A program made the position numbers and the translations under genes. A stretch of DNA of 64,000 nucleotides from Burhinus oedicnemus (Eukaryota > Chordata > Aves > Charadriiformes > Burhinidae), in contig VFFE01009205.1 of the NCBI GenBank assembly GCA_008921705.1, positions 701,194 through 765,193 of the forward strand, given 5' to 3'. Positions 39,460 to 51,769 of this stretch are shown one piece after another (position 1 is the first letter of the stretch; every line of letters begins with the position of its first letter). Below the pieces are notes generated by a model that saw nothing but the letters and a program-made list of their open reading frames with translations, searched no databases and was not told the DNA's origin.

Positions 39460-42400
39460 TATGCTGGTTTCATGAGTAAATACGGATCTTTTCACATGGA
39501 AACAATTGTGTGCAGAAAATTGCTGGAGCAATTTTGGAGGCCATTTTTAATTTAAAAATTTGTCCATGCACAGTGTGCCCTTGTTTGCTGCCTAAAAACA
39601 TGTTTGAACAGTCAAGTAATATAAATTCTTTAAAAATGGAGTTTTAAAAGGGAAATACTGATACAGTCTTAGCTACTTGCATAGCAATTTTACAAACAGT
39701 CCCTCCCATGCATTTATGCTGACTTTTCATTTCTCCTGCTTTTTCCCCAGCTGCAACTGGCTTTTTTTGATGACTATTCTTTTTGCCATTGATTGTTCAT
39801 GTATTGACAAGAAAATTATCTGCTGTTTCCTTTTTACAGCAGGTTTTCATGAGAATTAAACCCCAAACTAGTTATGTTGATGAGGGAATATTGAATCATT
39901 TGGTCAAAATTGATACAGTTACTTTCCAATTTCAGGACTTTCTTAATTTAAAATTTCTTCTTTCACATTTAATGCCTTTTCTTATCTTAATGGTGTTTCT
40001 GCCACATTCATCAGTTTTTATGGTACACTGTAAATTGTTCCCAAGTCTCTTTTTGGTGATTTAGACAATTTATGTGTTAACAAAATTGTAGTACAAGAAC
40101 ACAGTCATTTTCTGCTGCATGCCATAAAGTTTTCAAGTAATAACACTTTTCCGTCAAAGATACTGTGACATCCTAGAAAACAGTTTAAGTAGATACTTTA
40201 CTGCCATTGATTGTGGTGTTTCAGGAGGTTTTCAGTGAAGTCAAGCCCCTAATTAAGCATGGAAAGCAGCTTAGTATCTTTTAGAATTATTTAATCTTAA
40301 AGCAGAAATTAACTAAGTTATTTCTCAGAGAAAGTAATTAAAATCCTGCTCATGATTTTAAATATGTATTTCCTTCTTGGTTGCTTCATTCCTTACTAAC
40401 TGCATGGTTAACCTTAACATATGCACAGGCAAATTCAACTTTGCAGTAATTAGTATGCATTTGAGCCGGGGGGGAGGGATGGGGAAGAAGCAGCATGCAT
40501 AGCAAGATTTGGTATTATCATATCTATTATCCATGTGTTGCAAAGAGATCACATATGTAAACAGACCTATTAGCAGTATAGATTATTTGCATTATTTCTG
40601 TAAAGTTCTTTAATTGCACTAAAATGGAAAAAGAATTAAAGGACAAAACAATGTTAGAAAGTTCAGATAATGCAATGTGAAATCAGAAGTGAAGGAAAAT
40701 TAAATTGATTCGTGTTTTTAGGAATTGTTCAGAAATCGCATAGCCTATAAATCTCATTGTCACAAGACTTTGCAGAAAGCAAGAGACTTAGAATAGAAAC
40801 AGAGTTAGACATTAAGTAAGTTAGTAAACAGAGCTAAGAAATAGTAACCCAATAGAAGTTCTGTGGAAATAACAGTATGTGTATATATTTATTTAAAAAG
40901 ACAATGTGTTCCTGTCAAAAAACAACCAATGATGTATTATAGTTTTGGGTTTTTATCTAGTGAAAAAAGTGTCCTTTTTTTCATCAGTGATTTTGATTTA
41001 GGGATTCTTAAGGAGGACAGAGGTCACAAAATTATGGAGTACACATTCAGCCAGAAATAAGCATATATAGAAAGAGATAAGGACATAAAATAATACCTAG
41101 CATTTTTGAAGTCATATAAGACTCTATCTGTCCAGCAAAGGCAGTTTCTGGTTGGTGAGGTGTGTAAAAAGATTTTCCATGTGTGCAAGTTTTTCCATAG
41201 CTGCATAATGCATGGCTGTTTTTCACCTCTCTGAAAAAGCCAGAGGTAGCCCCACTTAGAGACTTGACAGACAGCCACTTACCTGACCCATAGGAACAAT
41301 TTCTAATCTTCCGACTTCAAATTTATTAGAGTATGATCTACTGGCACCAGGAGAATTGCACTCCTGTTGTTCAAGAGAAATACGGTGGGAGTTTTATGGG
41401 CAGAAGGAAGACTAGTGTGGGTGTACTCTGTCTTGTTGTGGTTCAGACAGCGGCAAGCACATTCCTGGGTTGCCTGCAATTCCTACACGTTTGCCGATTA
41501 CTTGACAGTGACTCTTGAAGATAACTAACTCTGGTAATAATTACTGCCCTGTCTAAAGATGTTCTATCTTTCCACCATTGTTCTTCAGGGTTTGGAAATA
41601 ACTCAAGTCATATGCTGGGCTCAAAATCAATAGAGTGAGTCATTTTATGGTTATTTGTGCCTTAATAAAGCTATGGGTAAAGAACTCATTAAGGATCACT
41701 TACATTTACATGGCCTTGTCTCTCCTTGACCTGAAAGCTCTATATATCAAGACAATTGAAGTTTTTTATTAGGGCAGCAAGATGTGAAGTTCCCTTCATC
41801 CAGTGGTGACTCTTCAGAAAGCAGTCTGTGTAAGAACAAGAAATACTGTATTAAAAGATGCATGATTAATCAGTACATATTTGTTCATGTTTCAACATGA
41901 TCTTCCTTTCTGGGAATATAGTAGCAATGAATAATTTTTAACATCAGAGGATGCAATCAATGAGGGTTTTGACTGACTAAGGATTTCTAGGTTTTCCCTA
42001 TGAAAAAGCCAGTTGACATTCATTAGAGCTTAAAAAAAAATAAATTCAATATAACCTTTTTTACTTGAAAACCAAGAAGTTAAGCTGAAAGATGTTTCAT
42101 AAAAACATGCCGATGCTGCTGAAATCTTTACACAAAAAAATCAAAATGAATTGTCAGCTTTGTAATTTTGCTTCAAGAATGTTGAATGCATCATTTTGTA
42201 TTTACTGATGTATATTTAATACATACACAATATAAATTACACTTCATATTTTAGTACTGTGAAAGTTAATACATTGATTTCACATTCAGAGGAAAGTATA
42301 TAATGGTATTAATTTGATCTTTTTTTGTCACAGGAAATTCCTTGTGTTTATATAGAGAGAAAAAAAAAAGGAAAGAAAATCCCAAATTTCCCAAAGAATT

Positions 42401-43194
42401 CAGATTCTAGATTTTTATCAGCTCTGTGACCATGGCAGCTCTATGAAAAGCTGCTTTTTACATTTAGTAGATACATTAGAGGGTACTATGTCAATTTTTA
42501 TGATATATTAAAGTAACAAAATGGTGAGATTTTTCTATTTATTTCCCAACAATAGCATAGTTCTGATGACAGTGCGAAGGTCTGCTCTTAAAAGCTCTAT
42601 AGTTCTTTCTGAATACTGAGCCAAAAGGATGAAGAAGCTGGTTCATTCAGATCCTTGCTGCTGCATAGTGCTCTTTCAAACAGGTAGACTTGAAGTTTTC
42701 ACTTTACCACTGTCTACCATTTTCTCAGAGTAAGCTGTCTAAAAAAAAAAAAATCACACTTATAACTGGCCCCTTTAATTTAGAAATAGGAGAGCCAGGC
42801 AAGCCTCTGTGTAGAACTGTTCAGAGAACTTCCAAGCAGGAAAGGGAGCCTATATCCTCCTGCTGTTGCACATAAGAATCATTACTCCTATGCTCTCATC
42901 TTCCTGCTCCATTTGTATGTAACACCCACCAATTCTCCCTTTCCATCTCTTCTCTCACATCTCCATATGCTTCTCAGTTGAAAAAGACTTCTCGGTTAAT
43001 CTATGAAATGTGTCCGCTGCTCTCTCCTTCAAAGAAATTCCTTAAAAACCAACCATATTTCAATTATAGTGATTCCATACTTCTATTTCTCTGTATCATA
43101 AGTGATAAAGAAAATTATTTTAAGAAATGATGCCGCAGTGAAAAAAGCAATGCAACCTTAAGATGCGTTAGGAGTGGTATTTTGAGAGGAAATG
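39458..43194. other. Non-coding block, nothing recognised
   Basis: AT-rich sequence with stops in all frames. It contains short A runs (for example about 42359-42369 and 42740-42753) and a G-rich patch near 40468, but no exon, RNA gene or interspersed repeat that I can support. Confidence 0.55.
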
Positions 43195-43500
43195 CTAGTG
43201 CTATTATAGAGGCTGTGATACAACCTCAGAAATATTGTGTAGTGTTGGTCACCCACGGACAGGAATGTTCAGTAAAACTGGAACAGATGTAGAGAAGGGT
43301 CATAAGGATTATTAAGGCAATGGAAAACCCTATTTTATGAGAAGAAGCAAAAGGATTTTACATGTTCTTGCATGACAAAATAAAAGCTGAGGGCTTATGG
43401 TTTCTGTCTAGGATATCATGGTTGGGAGACACACAGGAAAGTACCTAAACTAACTGACAACATAGGAGAAAACAATAGTTCTTGAACAGATTTTCAATGA
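43195..43500 (+). mobile_element. Ancient CR1/L3-type LINE fragment
   Basis: Old, heavily mutated copy of the 3' part of a CR1/L3 reverse-transcriptase ORF. The order of motifs follows the family: a region for 'PHLEYCVQFWSP' (here CCTCAGAAATATTGTGTAGTG), then CTGGAACAGATGTAGAGAAG (the 'LE.VQRRA' region), ATAAGGATTATTAAGG, TTATGAGAAGAAGC and AAGCTGAGGGC. Stops and indels are frequent. It differs more from the younger CR1 copies at 44.1 and 55.7 kb than they do from each other. Confidence 0.65.
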
Positions 43501-43744
43501 AAATGTTTGGGTTTTTTTTTCACGCTGAGACCAGCCAGGGTCTTTATGAAAATATAGGGGGAGAAAAGTTCTGTATGCTTTCATGGAAGCTATATGAAAT
43601 GCTGGGAAACCAGAACATGCACCCTAGGAAATCCTTTCCTATGAATCCTGCGGCATTGTAAGTTTTCTCCGTTAATAATTTAAGCCTTTTACTTTATATC
43701 TCACACATCTGCTGTAAAACATTTAGCCTCATGCTCAGACATTC

Positions 43745-43905
43745 CTTGTCTTCCACATACTTCCTGTGTGATATCAGGTAGGTCACCATGTCTTTCTGTT
43801 TTCCATGTGTACAATGTGTATATTAGTATTCCTTAACTCAAAGGGATGCTGGAAGGATAAATATAGTAATGGCTGTGTTGGCAGAGGCAAGTAAATATTT
43901 TATCA
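43745..43905 (+). mobile_element. MIR-like SINE relic
   Basis: The motif order fits the MIR core and 3' region: CTGTGTGATATCAGGTAGGTCA (compare CTGTGTGACCTTGGGCAAGTCA), a CTTTCTGTTTTCC segment, GTACAATGTGTATATTAGTA, and AAGGGATGCTGGAAGGATAAAT (compare GGTTGTTGTGAGGATTAAAT). It is strongly diverged, consistent with an insertion older than birds. It lies between two CR1-type elements. Confidence 0.55.
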
Positions 43906-44082
43906 TAGGCAAGGAATCTCTTTGCATTCATACAATTTCTTTGTTACATGGTATCATTTCTGTCGGAAAGCCTATATAAAGCATGCAAGAATAATAATGA
44001 AATGTTTGGTTAGTTCACTTCCAGCTATTTGCATATCTGCATTACCTAGTTTTTATGATATAGAATGTAAAATTATTTGGAG

Positions 44083-44574
44083 CTTATTCTGGGCTCCCCA
44101 GTGTAAGACTGATATGGGCAATCTGGGGTGAGTTCAGCAAAGGGCCACAGAGATGGTTAAGGAGTGTCTGTCTTAAGGAAGGGTGGCTGAGGCTGTTCAG
44201 CCTGGAGAAGAGAGGATGCCGGGAGGACCTTGTCAATGTGTGTAAATATCTAATGGGGTGGTAAAGAAGATGGAGGCAGGCTCTTCCCAGTGCTGCCCAG
44301 TGACAGGGCCAAGAGGTAATGGGCACAAAATTAAATAGAAGAAATTTTATTTAAACAAAAGAAAAAAAACACTTTTTCACCTTAAGGCTGGTTGAACACT
44401 GGAACAGGTTGCCTAGGGAGATTTGTGGAGTCTCCATTATTGGAGATATTGAAAGCTCAACTGGACCTGGTCCCTGCTCCAACTGACCCTGCTTGAGTGG
44501 GGGTGAGTGTTGGACTAGATGATCTCCAGAGGTCCCTTCCCACCTGATCTGTTCTCTGTGATCCTTTGTGTGAC
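44083..44574 (+). mobile_element. CR1 LINE, 5'-truncated, about 0.49 kb
   Basis: The element begins in the C-terminal reverse-transcriptase region at TTCTGGGCTCCCCAGTGTAAG and carries successive family landmarks: GTTCAGCAAAGGGCCACAGAGATG, GGCTGAGGCTGTTCAGCCTGGAGAAG, ACACTGGAACAGGTTGCCTAGG, TTGGACTAGATGATCTCCAGAGG, and a degraded tail of TGTGATCC/TTTGTG units. All frames are interrupted. Antisense open frames at 44084-44326 and 44351-44644 are shadows of this repeat, not genes. The sequence is moderately diverged, so younger than the piece at 43.2 kb but older than the one at 55.7 kb. Confidence 0.9.
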
Positions 44575-44773
44575 AATGAGTAAAAGAAAAGAAAAACTTC
44601 CTCTTGTAAAATTTCTGGAGCGAGTGAATCTTTATATATTTCATACATACTGTTAAACTAAATACAGCAGGATAGAAACCTGAGATTTGATCATTCTTAA
44701 TAGCTCTCTGCTGCCTAAGTGCATGGCAGCTTGAATAAAGTGTGAATGGTGGATTTTATACCCAAGTGTCACT

Positions 44774-44828
44774 TGGACTTTTGCCATTGACTTCTGTGCA
44801 GTCAGAATTTTAGTGTAAATGACTCAGT
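44774..44828 (+). repeat. Possible ancient amniote interspersed repeat
   Basis: The string ACTTTTGCCATTGACTTCTG followed by GTCAGAATTTTAGTGTAAATG resembles the pattern AGTTTTGCCATTGACTTCAATGG..CAGAATTTCAC, which I recall from old dispersed repeats in birds, turtles and crocodilians. No full element can be bounded and I cannot give a secure family name. Confidence 0.35.
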
Positions 44829-46884
44829 GGAGAGCTACTGTTGCTCTTAGAGCTGCTGTTTTCTTTTCATTCTGGATCGGTATTTTTTTTACTTCTCAAA
44901 AGGGAAGGCTTAAATCTGTATACTATACAATTATATAATGACATTTTTGTTTTATGCTTTGTAAAACAAAAACAAATGTACATCCTGTAACAAGGATCTG
45001 GCAAGAAGAAAACAACTTGTGGCTTCTACATCAATCTTATAAAATAAATGTAATCCCACTCTGTAAACAATGGAGGGTTAAGTTTGTCTGAGTTCAAATT
45101 TTCTGTAGTGACAACCCAGAACTCCAAAGTAGCAGACTCTTTCCCATCACAGATATCTTCCTGATTAAGTTGCTTCACAAAATGAAAGCCTTACTCTTCT
45201 AAATCTTAAAGGAGTATTGTAAATATATATTTTTGTTCCAGCAATGTAATTCTTCCCCAAATAGTAGAAACGTAGAGAAATAAAGGCAAGAGGGACAATG
45301 GTTCCTTGAAGAAGCGTTTTATCTTGGCATTTGCTTGTGAGGGAAACATTCACCTGCATCTGAGAGGTGAACCATGCTGTGAGGTGCACTGGAATAGCTC
45401 TAGTCCCAGTTTATAATTCCAGTGACACTTTCTTTTGAAAACTTTCTAAACATCTTGTTAAGGCAAGATTCACAATTTTTTTAATCAGCTGAACTATCTA
45501 AAAAAGAACAACATCAAGATCTGTCCCAGAGGGACTCCTTCCTGGACAGAGCTTTTTATTTCATGATGAGAGACAGAATCAGAGCTGTCCGAATAATAAA
45601 AAACAGATTCCTGAAGTGTTTTTTGCGGGGGGAAGACTCAAATTTGATTTATTGCTTATGGTAGGTCTGATTATCTGTTGTTGTGAATTTTCATGTGGCC
45701 GCTGGTATATGTCAAAATGTTGTGAAAGTTTAATAAAAGTTTGAACGTGAAGTGCATTTACATTATTTATTGTTCTACTCCACTTCTGTTTAAAAAGTAA
45801 TAATAATGTGCTATCCATTCAGACAGCTGAAAGTATTCAGTAACTAATCAAATGCCATTAATGGCAAAATGTGAAAATGGAATACAAAACAATTCTCCCC
45901 AGGAATACTTTTAGACTTAATTGGTCAGATAAGATCTGTAAATTACAAACACATTTACAGAAATTAAAAGCTACTTATGAAATGTTTGTAAAAGATTGCA
46001 ATCAGTTTGGGTTTGACCCCTCAAAAAGTATTATGTAGCTAACTCATTAACCTACATTAGCTAGTCACATCTCTTATGAAATAAAGCAAAAAACCTAGTC
46101 ATATGTACTGTCCTTGTGAATTTTTAATGCCAACCACAACAGGGTTTATTCAGAACCAGTTGTCAGTCCTTATAAAATGGCAGTGTCTTGTAAAGCACTG
46201 AGAAGGAAAGACGAATGCTTGTAATGAAAAACTAAGTTGTATGTAGTATCAAACTGGACAGTAACTCCAAAATGCTCTGTCAGTTGGTCTACCAACACAT
46301 TGCTACGTGTGATGGCATTTCTCTCTTTAGAAGGTAACTTCATGATTTTTGTGACAACACTCAAAGAGCACTTCTGTGACCTCATTTGCATTCACTCCTT
46401 CAGAAGTGATTTAACTGCCATGGTTATTCAGTCTGAGGCATGCTTCTGGTGGCACCTCCAGTGTATTCTAAACTTGCAATAGTAAAAATGATAATGTTTT
46501 AAAGTGCAGAGTGGGTTTTTTTGGTTTTGTTTTTTGTGTGTTTGGTTTTTTTTAACCATCAAAAGCATGTTTCCCCTTTACATGCTTGCTTAGGCTGCCG
46601 CCATACAATAGAAAGTTAGCAACTAGCATATCAAGGTTGCTTCTCAGACTGTATTAAGTATACTGAATTTTGGAAAAGATGGGGAAGAGAGATCAATGGA
46701 GTTGCAGGTGTAAGCATTAGATAATATGTGGAGTGGATGTTTCTCATGGAGTAAAATATATTTTCCATCTTTCTGGGCTTCTGAGGGGCTCTGGCAATGC
46801 CCATGCTTTCTTCTGTCTGCCTGTTCTTATTTTTTATGTTAGGAAGAAAGGACTTACAAGAACAAAAGACCTAACTAAAGAAAT
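44829..46884. other. Non-coding block with possible conserved segments
   Basis: No gene seen. The stretch at about 45.84-46.03 kb is high-complexity AT-rich sequence including a perfect 14-bp palindrome (listed separately). Poly-T-rich simple sequence lies near 46515-46552. Confidence 0.45.
45853..45866. promoter_or_regulatory. Perfect 14-bp palindrome TGCCATTAATGGCA
   Basis: A self-complementary 14-mer containing two overlapping ATTA/TAAT homeodomain cores. Such dimeric sites can bind paired-class or other homeodomain proteins, but one palindrome of this length is also expected occasionally by chance. Its regulatory role is inference only. Confidence 0.3.
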
Positions 46885-47290
46885 GTACAGACAATGTGAT
46901 GGCAAGTGAATGCAAAGTAATGTATACTGGAGGGAAGGAAATAGTCTATCACTGTACTTTGCACTCTACTAAATTAACTGTGTCAACTCAGGCAAGGGAA
47001 TCCGCTATCACATTAGACACCTCAGTGTCGACTTCACAATGTGAAGATGTAGATAAAAAATTAGAGAATGGTGAAGTTGCAAGAGGAATAAGTGACAAAT
47101 AACAGAGTAATGCCATGGGCAGTCCTGTCTGAATTAATGCGTGCAGGTACTGATCACCGGCTCTCAAAATTACAGAACTGAAAGGGGTGTTGGAAAAGTT
47201 GGTGAAACAAAACGTTGAGGAAGGGCTGCAGCCAGATGGAAAAGGTTGGCTGGTTTGCCTTGCAAAGAAGGGGTGACCGTTTCACCAGAG
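46885..47290 (+). mobile_element. Ancient CR1/L3-type LINE fragment
   Basis: The open frame at 46896-47102 translates to a degenerate match to the end of the CR1/L3 reverse-transcriptase domain: ECKVMYTGG (compare KCKVMHIGR), then YHCTLHSTKLTVSTQARE (compare the Y.L.G..L..S..EKDLG segment), then ITLDTSVSTSQC (compare VTVDTSLKTSAQC). The nucleotide sequence continues past its stop with a recognisable 'LQFWSP..KKD...LE.VQ' region as far as about 47.29 kb. It contains frameshifts and stops and is non-functional. Its age is similar to the 43.2 kb piece. Confidence 0.65.
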
Positions 47291-47796
47291 CTGGGAGGGT
47301 TTGGCAGCTCTGCCTTTCATGGGCAGGATCAGAGCTGAGGTCTGTTACTGGTCTCTACAGAATTCACACCAACTATTAGGAGGAAAACGCTATGGTTTTA
47401 AAGGCTATTCTCTGAAGTTTTATGTCCATTGGGTTCACCAATTCTAGATTTAAGAGTGAGCTTTATTATTTTAACTAGTTTATAAGGCGACAATATATGT
47501 GCCTCTATATATTTGTCCAGCAGAGTTGCTTTTTTTTTTTCCCTACTAAGCTTGCTCTTCTAGAATGTTGAACGCATGGAAAAAAAAAAATTATTGGAAA
47601 TTATTGTATTTGAAAAGGGCCTTAGCTATTCCCCAGAAAGAAGAGAAGCGAACACAGGGTCAATTTACAACCTGACCTGAAAACACAAAGTTGATAATCG
47701 GCCATCATTGCTTATTGTATCTATGATCTGATTTGTTGAAATACTCAATAAATCCACTATTAGGAGAAAAAGTGCTTACATGCATTTTTTTTTCTT

Positions 47797-47842
47797 AAAA
47801 AAAAAAAAAAATTAAACAAAAAAAAAAAATTAAAAAACAAAA
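47797..47842. repeat. A-rich simple sequence next to the gap
   Basis: A15 followed by A-rich sequence with rare T and C interruptions, preceded closely by a T9 tract. It abuts the assembly gap and probably caused it. Confidence 0.9.
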
Positions 47843-47862
47843 NNNNNNNNNNNNNNNNNNNN
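47843..47862. other. Assembly gap (20 N)
   Basis: Exactly twenty undetermined bases. The round number suggests a placeholder rather than a measured length, so coordinates and spacing across this point are unreliable. Confidence 0.98.
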
Positions 47863-50800
47863 CTTGATTTTATCAAATGCAAGAACACTGTAAGATTTCC
47901 TGCTAACAGGAAGAAGGCGGTACAAAATATGATGCCTGTTGAAAAATTCTGTACATTTATAATACATACTGTATACTACAAATCATTCTTATTTCTGCAC
48001 AGTATATCTAAGAGACAGCCATGCTCCAGTCAAATTTTATCTATTAACTGTAACATTTTAAAAAGATATGCAGGCATTATTTTCAGATACAAGAGGACTA
48101 TGCAGAACTTTATGCTTATTCAGTAATAATTTATATTGCAAGCTCTGATCATTAGAAATGTTATTAATTACCATGCTATTCAGCTGCACTGACAAAAAAA
48201 AAATTCTTTCTGATATAACTGAGCACATTAAAAATATTGGATTAAAGAATTAGCTCTGCCAGATTTTAAGTAGAGCAAAATAAAATGGCTAATCAAAATC
48301 TGAGCACATACAAGGTGATCATTTACCTACTTTCATTGCACATTGTTTGAATAGTTTGTATTATGGATGTGAAATTGCCCTCAAGGAGGTTAGTTAAAGT
48401 AATAAAGGCTTCCCTTTGCCTCAGGAGCCACTCCCTTTGTGATATGACCTTTCTGTGACTTCTAAGCTCAAATCATTATGAAGAGAGACAAATGCTTATT
48501 TTAAGTCCTTTTGAAAGCTTTTCAGGCATTAGGTTTTACAGCAGGGTCCTTTTTTCTCTCTCTGAACTAGCTGCAATTGGGAGTGGTGGGGGAGAAGAAA
48601 TAATCACAATCTGAGACCTTGAACAGTGTTTTCTGTGCCTTGTTTTGGGGTTTTTGGTTAGTTTTGAGGAGAGTGTTTTTTAAATCTAGAATGAGGCATT
48701 CTCTGCTGGGATTTCAGTGCTTCGGAGCAGCATGGGTAGATCGTGCTCCCCCCAGTGCTGTTTTATCTTAAAATTGGCCCTAGTTTTCCCACACCAGGAT
48801 TGGCGGCACAATGTGTCCCAATTCCACGGGACATCTATGCCCACAGCTCCCATTTTATTGCCGGCTCAATGCTGGCCTCCTTGCAGTGAGCAAAAGGCAC
48901 CCCTTTACACCTGGTAATTGCGTTAGGACTGTCAGTGTATTGGGCCAAATTTCACCTCACCTTAGGCTGCTTGTCAGTGTTGTGGTCGATATTTTGGGCT
49001 CACCTCAGCTGGGGCCTGTTGGTATTTCTGAACAGCTGGGCATTTTCACACAGGCAAAATTGGAAGTTCAGCCCTCAGCCCCTCGCCATCACCTGTGCTT
49101 ACCACACACCATACCCCAGCAACGAGATCCTGACTTGCCTCTTGACGCAGATGCTTTGAGTCCCATTTATTTAAACGAGGCCTAGTGGTAGGCTGAAAAG
49201 TCGAGCACGTGTTTCACATCTTCCAACTATGGCTTTAAAAGAAACAAAAGGTGGCTGTCGGGTTGTAGCTGTGGCAGTGGAAAGCTGAGGCCTTCCTGGC
49301 CTGCTGAGGCGGCAGCCTGTGCCCCACCGGCACTGAGGGGAGTCTGGAAGCAAGTAACACTCAGGTTGGTGCGCAGGGACACTCGGCCTGTGACAAAAAC
49401 TTCGTCAGGCTCTGGGCTCACTGTTGTCACCCCAAAGGGCTCAGGAGAAGTGAGGTGATAGACCTCTGAGAACCAAGAGGGTTGGAGATGATCCTTCTCG
49501 AAGTGCTGGTGTTTTGGTGAGGGGGTTTCTTCATGTAGTGTGCATCTTCTGCACCGTCAGCAAACGTGGTGGGTAGATAACTTTTTTTTTATGAGGTATA
49601 GATTTCTTATGTTTAATTGAAGGTTTAAGAAGAAAAACCATAACACTGAAAGTTGCCATAAGCTTACAGGGCTACTTGGCAACATTGCAGAAGACTTATT
49701 TGTACCCATCTGGAGCTAGGTAGGTTGCTCTGCCCAATAACCTTCAGGGGAACTGTCTGTGGAAACCTGAAGATTGCTGAAGTAGAATTGGAGAGATAAG
49801 GAGAAATGCTGTGAAACAATAACTTCATAAATATGCTCATTTCTAGCCTCATTCCAGTTTTGCAGTTGTTGATGATTTTTCTGATTGTGTGTGTTCAGAA
49901 TTACTCATCAGACAATTTCTGCAACCTTTCTTGGTTGCAGATGGTTTAGGAGAAATATCTTAGGAGTGAAAGTATTAGGGCAATGCTGGAGAGACGTGAC
50001 AGGCCACCTGCGTGGTGCTTTTCAGTTGTGTATCTGGGCAAGCAGAGCACTTGTACTCAGGTTTTCAGGAGATGTGCAGATGCTGACATTGATTATTTTA
50101 AAAGTTATTCTCTTTAAGATTCAGTAAAAAATCATTGTACAAAAAAAAAAAAAAGTGTGTTGAGAAAGCACCTTTCCTAGGATGTTTGTTAAAAGTAAAG
50201 ACAAAGCTCAGACAAACAATCTTTTTCATCTGAGCAAATATTTATAAGAAATTGTATGTGTAGATGTGTACTTTGCCCTGCAGAATTTACCAGGGTGCAT
50301 TTGGGAGTATTTTATCCACTCGGCTGTAATCTTAACGTGAAGTGTAGAACTAAGTATACCATTTCCATTTCAAAAGATCACTTAATATCTTTTCTGCAAA
50401 TTTTTTAATTTGTTTAATTAAACTTAGCACTCTATTCCACTTCATTAGATCTATTTAATTTTCATGTATCTAAGCAGTTTTTCAAGTACATAATTAAAAG
50501 AATAGTTTTATAAAACCAGTACTTTTTGTACATTAACATACTTAAGAACAGGAACTATATTTTCCTGTTGATTTAGCATGTGATGATAAAAGCATTAGCA
50601 TAAAGTAGTAAGAAGGAAATAATCTAGTCCTGGTTAAAAAGTCCACCCTGAAGCTGGCCACCAGGTATTTTGAAGTATGTAAGATCTGTGTGCTTTACTG
50701 AAACTTTGCAGGAGAAGTGAATGCAGCAATAACCTCAGTATTAATTTTTTGCAGGCAATAAGGGAGTGTTCTCTGTGAGGTGTTATGTGGTGTGCAACTA

Positions 50801-50879
50801 GGAATTCAGTTTGGGGTTTCAGTTTGGGTACCATACAGAGGTGGGTTTCATTAGGCCAATTTTTGTGATTGAAGTAACT
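47863..50879. other. Non-coding block with a GC-richer patch
   Basis: About 48.72-49.56 kb is GC-richer and holds roughly twenty CpG dinucleotides, many more than neighbouring sequence. It includes an unrecognised plus-strand frame of 124 codons (48811-49185) rich in Pro, Leu and His, overlapped by other frames, with no motif or splice context. It might be a weak CpG island, a decayed retrocopy or an unrecognised old repeat. The remainder is AT-rich; an A14 run lies at about 50141-50154. Confidence 0.45.
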
Positions 50880-50950
50880 GGGATGTAGAAGAAGTGACTT
50901 GCATATGGTCAACTGATAAACTGGAAGCAGAACTAGTGAAGTTCCCAGCA
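50880..50950 (-). mobile_element. MIR-like SINE relic, antisense (weak)
   Basis: GAAGTGACTTGCATATGGTCAA followed by GGAAGCAGAACTAG resembles the antisense MIR core (AAGTGACTTGCCCAAGGTCA..GCAGAGCCAGGA). Only about 70 bp is suggestive and both ends fade. Confidence 0.35.
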
Positions 50951-51712
50951 GTTTTCTTTGTCACACTTGCTCTGAGAGGAGACAAGACTGCGGTGGTTCT
51001 CACGTTGCCTAGTGGCTACAGGCTGTGGGTGTCTGGAGAAGGAGATAATATTTTAGAAATTGATCTTGGTGTAGGATGAGGATTAATCCCATTTGCATTT
51101 TCTTCTGATAGGCTAATGCTAGGACTGAAGGAAAGAAATTACTCTATACCTTGATCATCTTAGCAAAATAAAAAATGCTGTGTGGATATATACTATACAG
51201 TTTCAATCTGAAGCTACTTGAAAAATGGGCATCACATATAGATGGAAAAGATGAGAAAACAATGGCTCATCCCACAAGAGCTGCCTGTAACTGCCTTACG
51301 CTCAAAAGCCTGCAGGATTCATATAATGAAAACTAATGTACAGTACAGTAGCAAGATAAATCTGTGTAATTTAGTTCACCGAACTCATACTAACTTCTGT
51401 GGTCTTTGGAGCTGATTTTTAATACATACTTTTTCTAAACAGTTTTATGGAGCTGGAATTTTGTATTCTAGAAGACACACAATATTGAGTAGTGTGTAAA
51501 TAATTCTCAAGCGTATTTGGAATGTTTGTGTGCGCATGTGCTTATGTATGTTTGTGTGTAAATATTTGAGGGTGTTATTTAAAAGGAAATATGATTATTG
51601 GGAAGCATACTTTCCTGATTTAGTCCCCTGCGATGGCAGACAGCTGTCTGCCAGATCTCTTCCTTCCAAAGGCTCTACAGATCATGCACCCTGTGCCACA
51701 CTGCACTGTGGC

Positions 51713-51769
51713 CACAGTATATGTCACGGTATACTTTACTGTATGTGTTACACTAGACACAGTATATGT
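51713..51769. repeat. Degenerate short tandem repeat
   Basis: The 12-mer CACAGTATATGT occurs at 51713 and again at 51758, with a related CTGTATGTGTTACAC between them, suggesting about three degenerate units of roughly 22 bp. Confidence 0.5.
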
